This document shows, one piece after another, positions 53,839-62,388 of a DNA stretch of 64,000 bases. The position numbers and the translations under genes are program-made. Positions within the stretch are counted from its first letter, which is position 1; each line of letters opens with the position of its first letter. This DNA comes from Paractinoplanes durhamensis (GTDB lineage Bacteria > Actinomycetota > Actinomycetes > Mycobacteriales > Micromonosporaceae), in NCBI RefSeq assembly GCF_016862175.1, contig NZ_BOML01000060.1:1-64000 (forward strand), read 5' to 3'. Under the pieces are notes generated by a model. It ran no database searches and was not told where the DNA came from. It saw nothing but the letters and a program-made list of their open reading frames with translations.

Positions 53839-53992
53839 GCCCGATTACGCAAGACGGTGCAACAGTTGCTTAGAAATGGATTAAAGGCGTTCCGCTCGCG
53901 TGTCCGGGCTGGCAGTCTTCCTCCCGATCCCATCCGGCTCTCCGGTTCGGAGCCCGCAAATCGTCCCCGCGAGTCGAACCGGCGGAGCCAGC

Positions 53993-54035
53993 GCGCGGTG
54001 CGGGGTGGTCACCCCATAGCCACCTCCCACCGCGC
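53993..54035 (+). promoter_or_regulatory. Nested hairpin in the leader of the secreted FnIII/ricin-B protein gene
   Basis: Outer stem GCGCGGTG/CACCGCGC (53993-54000, 54028-54035) encloses GGGGT/ACCCC (54002-54006, 54011-54015). It ends 22 nt before the start codon. No known riboswitch consensus recognised. Confidence 0.35.
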
Positions 54036-54057
54036 ACCCGCCAGGCAAGGAGAGGAT

Positions 54058-56199
54058 TTGTCGATCCACCGCCGGCCGCTCGCCGCGAGCGCGCATCGCC
54101 GGATGGAGCGTCCGTGGACCCATCGGCTGCTGCCGGTCGGCCTCGGACTCGCGGTGCTCGGCATCGGCGGCGTGGTCGGGCCGAGCGTGGTCGAAGAGGT
54201 TTCCGGCGGCAGCTCGCACCAGCTCGAGCTGACCTCGGTGCCCGAGGACGACCCCGGCCAGGGCCTGATCTACGAAGGACTGCAGACCGCCAAGTCCGAC
54301 GCGATCTGCGCCGGCACCTACCAGCTCGACGAGCAGACCTGCACGAGCGGCCCGGACGCGGCGCCGGCCGGTCTGTCGGTGCGCCGCAACGTCATCCCGG
54401 TGACGTCGAAGGCGCCCGAGCCGGTCATGCCGACCCTGGAGGCGGCGACCGTGCCGACCGACGCGGAGATCGCCCGCGACCAGGGCGGCAGCGCGCTGAC
54501 CGCGGACGCTCCGGCGCTGATCCCGGATGCGGCGCCCGGCGAGGCCGACTTCATCATGGGCTCCAACGGGGTGGCCTGCGAGGCCGACGGCCGCAGCGGC
54601 AAGCGCATCCAGGTCCTCTACCTGCACGAGTTCGGCACGCCGTCGCGTTACACCGACTACCTCGGCTCGATCCGCACCTGGAGTGCCGGGGCCGACCAGA
54701 TCTTCGACGAGAGCGCGGGCGAGACCGGCGGCTCCCGGCACGTCCGCTTCGTCACCACCCCGCAGTGCCGGGTCGAGGTGGCCGAGGTGCAGCTGCCGCC
54801 CGACCAGCTGAGCTCGTTCGCGACAAGCGTCAAGGCGCTGCAGACGCTCGGCTACAACCGCAACGACCGTAAATACCTGATGTTCGCCGACTCGAACGTC
54901 TACTGCGGCATCGCGACCTTCATCGCCGACCGCCGGGCCGGCCTGGGCAACCGAAACAACGGCGGCCCGTCGTACGGCCGGGTCGACGCCGGCTGCTGGA
55001 GTTCGGTGATGGCGGCCCGCGAGCTGACCCGCACGCTCGGCGCGGTGCTGATCGACACCCCGAACGCCAGCGGCGCCGGCGGCTGCCTGGACGAGTACGA
55101 CCTGCTCTGCGACCAGGACCGCTCGGGCAAGGCGGTGCGCAACGTGTGCCCGAAGAAGCACGAGAACCGCCTCGACTGCGGCCACGACGACTACTTCAGC
55201 ACCAGCCCGAAGGCGGGCAGCTACCTCGCGAAGAACTGGAACATCGCGACCAGCGATTTCCTGCTCCGCAGCGACGGCGGCGACGACATCCCCGACTCGG
55301 TCGGCGCGCCGGAGGACACCGCCACGCCGAGCAGCAGCCCGACCACCCCGGCGCCGGGCGCGACCGGGACCGCCCCGGCCCCGGCCGACCCGGGTGTCGC
55401 GAACGGTGGCGGCGACGCCCCGCCGAGCACGGCACCGAGCGCCGCCGACGCGCAGCCGCCGGGCGCGAACCCGTCGACCCAGCCGGTCGGCTCCAAGGTC
55501 GAGCCGATCACCAACCCGATCGCCCGGGCGCCGGTGCAGGCCGTGCTGGAGATCCGCGACGCGGACAGCAGCTCGGTCCGGCTGACCTGGAGCGCGGCTG
55601 CCCCGACCGCGACCTACGAGGTGTGGGTCGGCGACGCGCCGATCGCCACCACGAAGGCGACCCGGGCCCGGCTGATCGGCCTCAAGCCGGACGCGAAGGT
55701 CCAGGTGACGATCAAGTCGGGGGCGGCCTACACGGCGAAGGCGACGGCCGAGACCGCGCCCGCCGCCGCGCCCGCGCAGAACACCTGGTTCACCCTGACC
55801 AACGCGCTGACCGGCGGCGCGGCCGATCTCTACGCGGCGCGCACCGCCAACGGCACGCCGCTGACCCTGGCCGAGACCGACGGCAACGCCCAGCAGCAGT
55901 GGCAGCTGGTGCCGGCCGGCAACGGCTCCTACTCGCTGGTCTCCCGGGCGACCGGCAAGTGCGTGGTGCCGCTGGACGGCAACCCGGTCGCCGGCACCCC
56001 GCTGGCGCAGGGCGACTGCGGCACCGACGACGGGGCCCGCTGGCAGCTGCAGGCCTCGGATTACGGCTTCACCCTGCGCACCACGGTCGGTGACCTGGTG
56101 GCGGGGGTGGGAGAGCAACGTTTCGGCGCGCACCGGGTTCTGGTGCTTCAGAACGGCAACGGGCAGCGCCACCAGAGCTGGACCGCGGTACCCGACTGA
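54058..56199 (+). CDS. Secreted or membrane-anchored protein: inactivated metzincin-like domain, FnIII and ricin-B lectin
   Basis: 713 residues from TTG 54058 (AGGAG 5-8 nt upstream). Signal anchor at ~24-42 (LLPVGLGLAVLGIGGVVG). Residues ~185-400 look like a secreted metalloprotease: VLYLHEFG, AARELTRTLGAVL and GGCLDEYDLLC, with many Cys. The zinc motif HExxHxxG reads R321-E-x-x-R325-x-x-G and the third His position is Gly, so zinc is probably not bound. Then a Pro/Thr linker, FnIII (~495-560) and a ricin-B-type beta-trefoil (~575-713; QQQWQL, GKCVVPL, ARWQL). Likely a sugar-binding surface protein. Followed by a 50-residue TM protein. Confidence 0.85.
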   Translation: MSIHRRPLAASAHRRMERPWTHRLLPVGLGLAVLGIGGVVGPSVVEEVSGGSSHQLELTSVPEDDPGQGLIYEGLQTAKSDAICAGTYQLDEQTCTSGPDAAPAGLSVRRNVIPVTSKAPEPVMPTLEAATVPTDAEIARDQGGSALTADAPALIPDAAPGEADFIMGSNGVACEADGRSGKRIQVLYLHEFGTPSRYTDYLGSIRTWSAGADQIFDESAGETGGSRHVRFVTTPQCRVEVAEVQLPPDQLSSFATSVKALQTLGYNRNDRKYLMFADSNVYCGIATFIADRRAGLGNRNNGGPSYGRVDAGCWSSVMAARELTRTLGAVLIDTPNASGAGGCLDEYDLLCDQDRSGKAVRNVCPKKHENRLDCGHDDYFSTSPKAGSYLAKNWNIATSDFLLRSDGGDDIPDSVGAPEDTATPSSSPTTPAPGATGTAPAPADPGVANGGGDAPPSTAPSAADAQPPGANPSTQPVGSKVEPITNPIARAPVQAVLEIRDADSSSVRLTWSAAAPTATYEVWVGDAPIATTKATRARLIGLKPDAKVQVTIKSGAAYTAKATAETAPAAAPAQNTWFTLTNALTGGAADLYAARTANGTPLTLAETDGNAQQQWQLVPAGNGSYSLVSRATGKCVVPLDGNPVAGTPLAQGDCGTDDGARWQLQASDYGFTLRTTVGDLVAGVGEQRFGAHRVLVLQNGNGQRHQSWTAVPD

Positions 56200-56214
56200 C
56201 CGGAGGCGACGGCG

Positions 56215-56367
56215 ATGCGCGACACCTTGGAGAGGCAACAGACCGAGCCCGATGAGGGCCCGGCCCGGTTCAACCGACGGCGAATGATCCGTTGGATCGC
56301 GATACTCACGATCGGCATCATCGTGGTGCTCGCGGTCTGGCAGGACCCGCTCTACGCGCGGTTCTGA
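56215..56367 (+). CDS. 50-residue single-pass membrane protein
   Basis: Begins at ATG 56215 with GGAGG 8 nt upstream and lies 15 bp after the preceding secreted-protein gene, so probably the same transcript. Sequence layout: acidic N-terminus MRDTLERQQTEPDEGP, basic NRRRMIRW, TM helix IAILTIGIIVVLAVW, end DPLYARF. No family known. It overlaps convergent add by 16 bp. Confidence 0.7.
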   Translation: MRDTLERQQTEPDEGPARFNRRRMIRWIAILTIGIIVVLAVWQDPLYARF

Positions 56368-57371
56368 TAGTCGCCGATCTCGGCGAGCAGGGCTTCCTTC
56401 CCGGCCGGGGCGAGGAAGCTCTGCTCGACGGCGGCACGGGCCAGCCCGGCCACGCCGGCCTCGTCGAGGTCGAGCAGCCGGGCGGCCACCGCGTACTCCT
56501 CTTCGAGGCTGGTGCCGAACATCGGCGGGTCGTCGGAGTTGATGCTGAACAGCACGCCGGCGGCCTTGAGCGCCGGCAGCGGGTGCTCGCCGATCGCCGC
56601 GACCGCGCGGGTGCACAGGTTGGAGGTCGGGCTGATCTCCAGCGGGATCCGGTGCTCGGCCAGGTAGGCCATCAGCTCCGGGTCCTGCGCGGCGGAGATG
56701 CCGTGCCCGATCCGCTCGGCGCCGAGGTCGCGCAGGGCTGACCAGATCGTCTCCGGACCGGTGGTCTCGCCGGCGTGCGGGACGCTGTGCAGCCCGGCCG
56801 CCCGCGCCTGGTCGAAGTACGGCTTGAACTGCGGCCGCGGCACGCCGATCTCCGGCCCGCCGAGGCCGAAACTGATCAGCCCGTCCGGCTTCTCCTCGAG
56901 CGCGATCCGCAGGGTCTCCTCGGCGGCGGGCAGGCCGGCCTCGCCCGGGATGTCGAAGCACCAGCGCAGCTCGATGCCGAAGTCGGCGGCGGCACCGCGG
57001 CGGGCGTCCTCGATCGCCTCGCAGAAGGCCTTGGCCGGGATCCCGCGCTTGACGCTCGAATACGGGGTGATGGTCAGCTCGGCGTAGCGGACCTGCTGGC
57101 GGGCGAGCTCGCGGGCCACCTCGTAGGTGAGCATCCGGACGTCCTCGTCGTCGCGGATCAGGTCGACCACGGTCAGGTAGACCTCGACGAAGTGCGCGAA
57201 GTCGCTGAACGCGAAGTAGTCGGCCAGCGCGGCCGGGTCGGCCGGCACCGGCGACCGGCCCTCGTGCCGGGCGGCCAGCTCGGCCACGATCCGCGGCGAG
57301 GCCGAGCCGACGTGGTGCACGTGCAGCTCGGCCTTCGGCAGTCCGGCGATGAACGAGGTCAGGTCGGTCAC
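56352..57371 (-). CDS. add: Adenosine deaminase
   Basis: Deaminates adenosine to inosine in purine salvage; 339 residues. Metal and catalytic motifs: AELHVHHVGS (the H-x-H), HAGETTGPETIW, ERIGHG and NSDDPPMF. HVHHVGS instead of the more usual HxHLEGS is a variant I recall from actinobacterial enzymes. GTG 57371 has GGAGG 8 nt upstream. Adenine deaminase is the main alternative. Confidence 0.9.
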   Translation of the reverse strand: MTDLTSFIAGLPKAELHVHHVGSASPRIVAELAARHEGRSPVPADPAALADYFAFSDFAHFVEVYLTVVDLIRDDEDVRMLTYEVARELARQQVRYAELTITPYSSVKRGIPAKAFCEAIEDARRGAAADFGIELRWCFDIPGEAGLPAAEETLRIALEEKPDGLISFGLGGPEIGVPRPQFKPYFDQARAAGLHSVPHAGETTGPETIWSALRDLGAERIGHGISAAQDPELMAYLAEHRIPLEISPTSNLCTRAVAAIGEHPLPALKAAGVLFSINSDDPPMFGTSLEEEYAVAARLLDLDEAGVAGLARAAVEQSFLAPAGKEALLAEIGDYQNRA

Positions 57372-57388
57372 CTGAGTTGCCTCCGTGA

Positions 57389-58150
57389 TCAGAGCGCGGT
57401 CCGCGCCACCACGAAGATGCGGCGGAACGGGAACGCGACGTGTCCGTGTGCCACCGGGTAGGCGGCGGCCAGCTCCCGCCCCAGATCGGCGCGGAAGTCC
57501 TGCCACGCATTCTCGCCGAGGGCGGCCTTGACGGGCCGCAACGCCGTCCCTTCCATCCAGCGCAGGACCGGATGTTCCTCGTCCGCCACCGGCAAAAGGT
57601 GCAGATAGGTGGTTTCCCACGCATCGACCTGGGCTCCGGCCGCCATGAGCAGGTCGGCGTAGCCGGCCGGGTCGTCGACCGGAGCCTCGCGGGTCACGTG
57701 GGCCACGTCGAAGCGGGCGGCGACCTGGCGCAGCAGGCGGTGCGAGGGCGCGTCGAAGTTGCCCGGCACCTGCATGGCCAGCCACGCGCCGGGCGGCAGC
57801 TCGGTGGCCCAGCGGGCGAGCAGCTCGCGGTGCCCGTCGACCCACTGCAGGGTGGCGTTGGTGATCAGCACGTCGACGTCGGGGCCGGGCTTCCACTCAC
57901 GGACGTCGCCGAGCTGGAACCAGGCCGGGCCGCCGTGCCCGACCGCCTTGTCGATCATCTCGGCGGACGAGTCGACGCCGGTGACCCGGGCTTCCGGCCA
58001 GCGCTCGGCGAGGGTCAGGGTCAGCTCGCCGGGACCACAGCCCAGGTCGACGACGGCGCGCGGCCGGACGGCATCGATCCGGGCGGTCAGGTCGACGAAC
58101 GGGCGGGAGCGCTCGGCGCCGAAACGGCGGTAGACGGCCGGATCCCACAT
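57389..58150 (-). CDS. tam: SAM-dependent methyltransferase, trans-aconitate 2-methyltransferase-like
   Basis: 253 residues. SAM motif I VVDLGCGPGELTLTLAERWP, motif II GVDSSAEMID, ITNATLQWVDGH and WLAMQVPGNFDAPSHRLLR are the blocks of trans-aconitate methyltransferases, which detoxify trans-aconitate. ATG 58150 has AGGAGG 6 nt upstream. Same direction as add, 17 bp upstream of its start, so likely co-transcribed. Divergent from the aldo/keto reductase gene. Confidence 0.88.
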   Translation of the reverse strand: MWDPAVYRRFGAERSRPFVDLTARIDAVRPRAVVDLGCGPGELTLTLAERWPEARVTGVDSSAEMIDKAVGHGGPAWFQLGDVREWKPGPDVDVLITNATLQWVDGHRELLARWATELPPGAWLAMQVPGNFDAPSHRLLRQVAARFDVAHVTREAPVDDPAGYADLLMAAGAQVDAWETTYLHLLPVADEEHPVLRWMEGTALRPVKAALGENAWQDFRADLGRELAAAYPVAHGHVAFPFRRIFVVARTAL

Positions 58151-58239
58151 GCGAAACCTCCTGCGCCGAACTGCGAAGAGACACAAACCGTACGTACGTC
58201 TTGCAAGAAGGTAGCAGAGAAAGCGATAAGGTTTCGGTT

Positions 58240-59217
58240 GTGGAAAATCGCACCTTTTCGAGGATGAGCCGCACCGTCGGCGTGGTCGGCCTGGGCGCCT
58301 GGCAGCTCGGCGCCGACTGGGGTGACGTCAGCGAGGCCGACGCGCACGCGACCCTGCAGGCGGCGGTCGACGCGGGCGTCACCTTCATCGACACCGCCGA
58401 CGTCTACGGCGACGGCCGCAGCGAGCAGATCATCGGCTCCTTCATCAAGGACAAACCGCAGCTGACCGTGGCGACCAAGATGGGCCGCCGGATGGACCAG
58501 CTGGTCGAGAATTACTCGCTGGACAACTTCCGGGCCTGGACCGACCGGTCCCGGGCCAACCTCGGCGTCGAGACGCTCGACCTGGTCCAGCTGCACTGCC
58601 CGCCGACGCCGGTGTTCTCCAGCGGCGAGGTCTACGACGCCCTCGACACCCTGGTCGAGGAGAAGCGGATCAGGGCGTACGGGGTGAGCGTCGAGAAGGT
58701 CGACGAGGCCCTCGCCGCGATCGAGCGCCCGGGCACCGCGAGCGTCCAGATCATCCTGAACGCGTTCCGGCTCAAGCCGCTCGAGCGGGTGCTGCCGGCC
58801 GCGGCCGCCGCGGGCGTCGGCATCATCGCGCGCGTCCCGCTGGCCAGCGGCCTGCTCTCCGGCCGCTACGACGAGCACACCACGTTCGCGGCCGACGACC
58901 ACCGCAACTACAACCGGCAGGGCGCCGCGTTCGACGTCGGCGAGACGTTCTCCGGCGTCGACTTCGCGACCGGCCTCGAGGCGGTCCGCCGGCTGCGCCC
59001 GCTGATCCCGGCCGGCGCCACGATGGCCCAGTTCGCGCTGCGCTGGATCCTCGACCAGCCGGGCGTCACGGTGGTCATCCCGGGTGCGCGCAATCCCGAG
59101 CAGGCTCGCGGCAATGCGGCCGCCGCCGCCCTCGCGCCGTTGCCGGCCGAGACGCTGCAAGCGGTCACCGACGTTTACGACGAGCTGATCCGCCCGGCGG
59201 TGCATTCCAAATGGTGA
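58240..59217 (+). CDS. Aldo/keto reductase
   Basis: NADPH-dependent (beta/alpha)8 oxidoreductase of 325 residues. VGVVGLGAWQLG, FIDTADVYGDGRSEQIIG (Asp and Tyr of the catalytic tetrad), VATKMGRR (Lys), LDLVQLHCPP (His) and the C-terminal NADP motif IPGARNPEQARGN. GTG 58240 has AAGG 8 nt upstream. Its stop overlaps the next gene by 7 bp. Substrate not deducible. Confidence 0.9.
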   Translation: MENRTFSRMSRTVGVVGLGAWQLGADWGDVSEADAHATLQAAVDAGVTFIDTADVYGDGRSEQIIGSFIKDKPQLTVATKMGRRMDQLVENYSLDNFRAWTDRSRANLGVETLDLVQLHCPPTPVFSSGEVYDALDTLVEEKRIRAYGVSVEKVDEALAAIERPGTASVQIILNAFRLKPLERVLPAAAAAGVGIIARVPLASGLLSGRYDEHTTFAADDHRNYNRQGAAFDVGETFSGVDFATGLEAVRRLRPLIPAGATMAQFALRWILDQPGVTVVIPGARNPEQARGNAAAAALAPLPAETLQAVTDVYDELIRPAVHSKW

Positions 59218-59441
59218 ACGAACCGGCACCGAGCCCGAAACTCAAGGGCTGGCTGCCGATGGTGATCGGTGTCCTTGCCATCTTCCTGGGGGCACTGTGG
59301 ACACTGCAGGGCCTGGACATTCTGACCGACAGCAAGATGAGCGGTAAAGAAACCTGGACATTCGTTGGCGGGGCACTTGCCCTGATCGGTCTGATCATGG
59401 TCGTGATCGGTGAGCGTGTCCGATCTCGATCCAAAAGATAA
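59211..59441 (+). CDS. Small two-helix membrane protein
   Basis: 76 residues with two predicted TM segments (WLPMVIGVLAIFLGALWTL; WTFVGGALALIGLIMVVIG) and a basic C-terminus RVRSRSKR. No characterised family recognised. Translation is coupled to the aldo/keto reductase through a 7-bp overlap. Confidence 0.8.
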   Translation: MVNEPAPSPKLKGWLPMVIGVLAIFLGALWTLQGLDILTDSKMSGKETWTFVGGALALIGLIMVVIGERVRSRSKR

Positions 59442-59455
59442 GACATATAAAGAAA

Positions 59456-59485
59456 GGCCCCGCACTCATTGCTGAGTGCGGGGCC
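59456..59485. terminator. Bidirectional intrinsic terminator between the small membrane protein and cold-shock genes
   Basis: Perfect 13-bp stem (GGCCCCGCACTCA and complement), loop TTGC. On the minus strand it is followed by TTTCTTTAT, an excellent U-tract for the cold-shock gene; on the plus strand only CCTTG follows. Confidence 0.85.
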
Positions 59486-59560
59486 CCTTGATCGGAGTTG
59501 ATCCGAGCCGATCTCCGCCAGGCGATCGGCAGCCGGTCATGACGACCGGCGATGGTGGTC

Positions 59561-59764
59561 TCAGAGCGGGCGAACCTGCTCCGCCTGCGGGCCCTTCTGG
59601 CCCTGGGCGATCTCGAACTCGACCCGCTGGTTCTCTTCCAGACTGCGGTAACCGCTCATCTGGATGGCCGAGAAGTGGACGAACACGTCAGCACCCCCGC
59701 CGTCGACGGTGATGAACCCGAAGCCCTTGTCCGCGTTGAACCACTTCACGGTTCCTTGCGCCAT
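59561..59764 (-). CDS. Cold-shock protein (CspA family)
   Basis: RNA chaperone of 67 residues, a single cold-shock domain. RNP1 is KGFGFI and RNP2 VFVHF; it opens MAQGTVKWFNADKGFGFI. ATG 59764 has AGGGAGAG 6 nt upstream. It is preceded by a long upstream interval, as usual for csp genes with structured leaders. Confidence 0.96.
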   Translation of the reverse strand: MAQGTVKWFNADKGFGFITVDGGGADVFVHFSAIQMSGYRSLEENQRVEFEIAQGQKGPQAEQVRPL

Positions 59765-60033
59765 GCTGAACTCTCCCTCTGAAAATGCCGGCCCTAGTCC
59801 TGAAGTCCGGGCCGTTGTCCGTTTTCGAGCAGCGGCGCCGTTGAGGCGGACCTTCCAGAGGACGTCCTATCCGCCGCGACTGCAAGACACCGGTCGACGC
59901 CTTATCGGCCGGCATCCCGTGGTCTTGGCGAAGCAGCGAACCACGTACGCAAAAACTGGGCACACTCTACCCGAAAAGGTGGCCGCAAAGCTGCCCCCGA
60001 ACACCAATCAGATAAACGTCTGCTGATGCGGAA
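59765..60033. other. Leader/promoter region of the cold-shock gene
   Basis: No gene seen. It probably carries the csp promoter and a long 5' leader. A purine-rich ribosome site closes it. No specific cold-sensing structure could be verified. Confidence 0.5.
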
Positions 60034-60071
60034 AAGGCCCCCCACTTCGCTCTCGCGATGTGGGAGACCTT
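60034..60071 (-). terminator. Terminator after the DUF4235 operon
   Basis: Stem CCCAC/GTGGG flanked by AAGG/CCTT, followed on the minus strand by TTTTC. It lies 16 bp past the DUF4235 stop. Confidence 0.6.
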
Positions 60072-60086
60072 GTCTTCAGTGCCGTC

Positions 60087-60356
60087 TTAGTCCGGCCATT
60101 GACCAGTCAGTTTGCGAACGCCGGAAGCGCCGCCGCGATCGACCGCCGCCTTAACCAGCGCGAAGATCGCACCCTGCAGTGCGGCCGCCGCGAGGATCTC
60201 GGCCCAGCCGCGCTCCTCGTCGGTCGCGTTGGGGGCGTCGTCGTCGCCCGTCGCGATCTTCCAGACCTCCTTGAACGCGAAGCCGGCCACCGCCCCGGCC
60301 GCGACGCCGAGCAGGATGCCCACCGGCTTGTACGCGATCTTCCCGACCTTGCTCAA
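60087..60356 (-). CDS. DUF4235 family membrane protein
   Basis: 89 residues. The start KIAYKPVGILLGVAAGAVAGFAFKEVWKIATGDDDAPNA and the late ILAAAALQGAIFALVKAAVDRGGA match the DUF4235 pattern, with two TM segments. Function unknown. Overlaps the DUF3618 gene by 4 bp; third gene of a three-gene operon. Confidence 0.87.
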   Translation of the reverse strand: MSKVGKIAYKPVGILLGVAAGAVAGFAFKEVWKIATGDDDAPNATDEERGWAEILAAAALQGAIFALVKAAVDRGGASGVRKLTGQWPD

Positions 60357-60616
60357 CGCTTCCTCCCGCGTACCACCAGAATGATTCCGATTACCGCAGC
60401 GACGCCGGCGAGCACCAGCGGGAGCGGCACCGGCGAGGTCGCCACCGCCTCCCGGGCGCGCACCTTGGCGATCTCCACCTGGTCCTTCGCCCGGGCCTTC
60501 ACGTCCGCCTTGGCCGCCAGGGCCTGCACGGTCTCGCCCAGCTCGGCACGGGTCTGCTTGATGTCGGCCCGGAGCTCGGCGATCGTGGGCTTCGGTTGCT
60601 TCGTCGCCTCGCTCAC
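60353..60616 (-). CDS. DUF3618 family protein
   Basis: 87 residues: the DUF3618 helix TIAELRADIKQTRAELGETVQALAAKADVKARAKD and a C-terminal TM helix (LPLVLAGVAAVIGIILVV) ending RGRKR. Middle gene, with 4-bp overlaps on both sides. Role unknown; this trio is frequent in actinobacteria. Confidence 0.87.
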   Translation of the reverse strand: MSEATKQPKPTIAELRADIKQTRAELGETVQALAAKADVKARAKDQVEIAKVRAREAVATSPVPLPLVLAGVAAVIGIILVVRGRKR

Positions 60617-61047
60617 GACCGGCCCCGATCGCGGACCGCGTGCTTGACCTCGTCGACGTCGAGCTTGACGCTCTCGATCGCGGCCTTCGGCTCCGGCGGC
60701 ACCGCCTTGGTCACCTGGTTCTTGCCGATCAGGGCGAGAATGCCGGCGACCAGGAACAGCGCGACCGTCCAGATCAGCGCGGCCAGCCAGAGCGGCAGGA
60801 AGATGTCGAAGACGATGATCAGCGTGGCGATCGAGGCACCGATGCCGTAGAGGGCCAGCACACCGCTGGTGCCGAACAGGCCGACCCCGATGCCGGCATG
60901 CTTGCCCTTCTCCGCCAGCTCGGCCTTGGCCAGCGCTATTTCGTCACGAACCAGTCGGGAGACCTGCTCGCTCGCCCGCTGCACCAGTTCCGCGGTGGAC
61001 TGCTCCGCGACCGGGCGTGCGGGCCTGCCGTTCAGGACATCGGCCAT
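60613..61047 (-). CDS. Phage holin-like (DUF1469) membrane protein
   Basis: 144 residues. STAELVQRASEQVSRLVRDEIALAKAELAEKGKHAGIG followed by two TM helices (VLALYGIGASIATLIIVF; WLAALIWTVALFLVAGILALIG) is the phage_holin_3_6 pattern. Despite the name there is no prophage context. First gene of the operon with DUF3618 and DUF4235. Confidence 0.87.
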   Translation of the reverse strand: MADVLNGRPARPVAEQSTAELVQRASEQVSRLVRDEIALAKAELAEKGKHAGIGVGLFGTSGVLALYGIGASIATLIIVFDIFLPLWLAALIWTVALFLVAGILALIGKNQVTKAVPPEPKAAIESVKLDVDEVKHAVRDRGRS

Positions 61048-61118
61048 CGTCGTCCCCCTTTCCTACGTTGGGTTTATGCCCTGATCAACTCGGAGTCAAT
61101 CCTGTTGGAGGAAAGGTG

Positions 61119-62294
61119 TCACCGCCGGGTCACGGCGGGCTCCTCCGGACCGGTGAACTGATTGCCGCGCGCCTCGCCGTCGTTGCCGCCGGAGAAGACC
61201 CGGCCGTCGCTCGGTGCGTCGCCGTCCGTTTGGGGCCGCGGGGCCGGGCGCAGCGGTGCCGAACCGGATGAGCCCTCGGTCAGTTCGGCGCGGACCCGCG
61301 GGATGCTCGTGCGCTGGTTCTGCCACACGTAGGTCACCAGGCGCTCCCGCACCAGGCAGCGCAGATCCCACAGCGCCGGGGCGTCCGCGGCCGAGACCAG
61401 CGCGCGCAGCCGGACCATGCCGCCGATCGCGTCCGTCATCTGCAGCACGCACACCCGGCCGTCCCACAGCTGCGAGCTCTCGCAGGCGGACCGCAGCTCG
61501 GTGCGCAGCGGCTCGATGTCGGTCGCCCAGTCCACGTCCAGCTCGGCCGTGCCCAGCACCGCCGACCCGGTCCGGGTCCAGTTCTGGAAGGGCTTGGTGG
61601 TGAAGTACGACGTGGGCAGCAGCAACCGGCGGTCGTCCCAGATCTGCACGGCCACGTAGGTGAGGGTCAGCTCCTCGATCCGGCCCCACTCCCCCTCGAC
61701 CACCACCACGTCGTCGACCCGCACCGCGTCGCTGAACGCGAGCTGCAGGCCGGCGAAGACGTTGCCGAGGGTGCTCTGCGCGGCCAGCGCCGCCACGACG
61801 CTGACCAGCCCGGCCGAGGCCAGCAGGCTGGCGCCGAGCGCCCGGATGCCGGGGAAGGTCATCAGCACCACGCCGAGCGCGAGGATCACGATGGTGGCGA
61901 CGGTGACCCGGCGCAGGATCACCACCTGGGTCTTGAAGCGGCGGCGTTTCAGGTTGTCCGGCACGTCGGTGCGCCAGCGGGCCAGCGCGGCGTCCTCCAG
62001 GACCAGCAGCAGCGCGGCCACCAGCCAGGCGAAGCCGGCGATGAACAGGATCACCAGCAGATGCAGCAACGGGCCGCGGCCGGGGAACTCCCCGGTGGCG
62101 GCCCGGATGGCTTGCTGGATCGCGAAGACGGTGACCGTGGCCAGGAACGGGTAGTGGGCCGTGCGGGCCAGATCGGCGGCGAGCTCCGAGCGGCGGCCCA
62201 TCCGGGACAGCAGCCAGTGCAGGAACTCGACCAGAAAGATCGTGGCGCCGGTCGACGCCACCACTACCAGTACGGCGGTCATCAGGTGGGGCAC
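61119..62294 (-). CDS. MscS-family mechanosensitive ion channel
   Basis: 391 residues: four or five TM helices, the pore helix GASLLASAGLVSVVAALAAQSTLGNVFAGLQLAFS, then the MscS beta domain with VVVVEGEWGRIEELTLTYVAVQIWDDRRLLLPTSYF. The C-terminal ~70 residues are disordered. It releases solutes on hypo-osmotic shock. GTG 62294 has GGAGGAG 7 nt upstream. Confidence 0.92.
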   Translation of the reverse strand: MPHLMTAVLVVVASTGATIFLVEFLHWLLSRMGRRSELAADLARTAHYPFLATVTVFAIQQAIRAATGEFPGRGPLLHLLVILFIAGFAWLVAALLLVLEDAALARWRTDVPDNLKRRRFKTQVVILRRVTVATIVILALGVVLMTFPGIRALGASLLASAGLVSVVAALAAQSTLGNVFAGLQLAFSDAVRVDDVVVVEGEWGRIEELTLTYVAVQIWDDRRLLLPTSYFTTKPFQNWTRTGSAVLGTAELDVDWATDIEPLRTELRSACESSQLWDGRVCVLQMTDAIGGMVRLRALVSAADAPALWDLRCLVRERLVTYVWQNQRTSIPRVRAELTEGSSGSAPLRPAPRPQTDGDAPSDGRVFSGGNDGEARGNQFTGPEEPAVTRR

Positions 62295-62388
62295 TTGTCA
62301 TCTCCTCCGGGAAGCGAGGGGGATCAGCGCTCCACCTTGCCCTGGCAGGCGCCGATCGCAACCCTCTCCCGGCGAGATAGGTGTCGGC

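Noticed and set aside
53857..54057. Riboswitch or tRNA-like element upstream of the secreted protein gene (GAGTCGAACC resembles a T-loop)
   Set aside because: No acceptor/anticodon stems can be drawn, and no known riboswitch consensus (c-di-AMP, cobalamin) matches. Only a nested hairpin is supported.
53881..57624. A 1247-codon minus-strand open frame covering the secreted-protein and add regions
   Set aside because: Low-complexity shadow of three well-supported genes. Only the add frame is real on that strand.
60613..61047. Prophage remnant suggested by the holin-like gene
   Set aside because: DUF1469 holin-like proteins are chromosomal and co-occur with DUF3618/DUF4235. No lysin, capsid, integrase or att site nearby.
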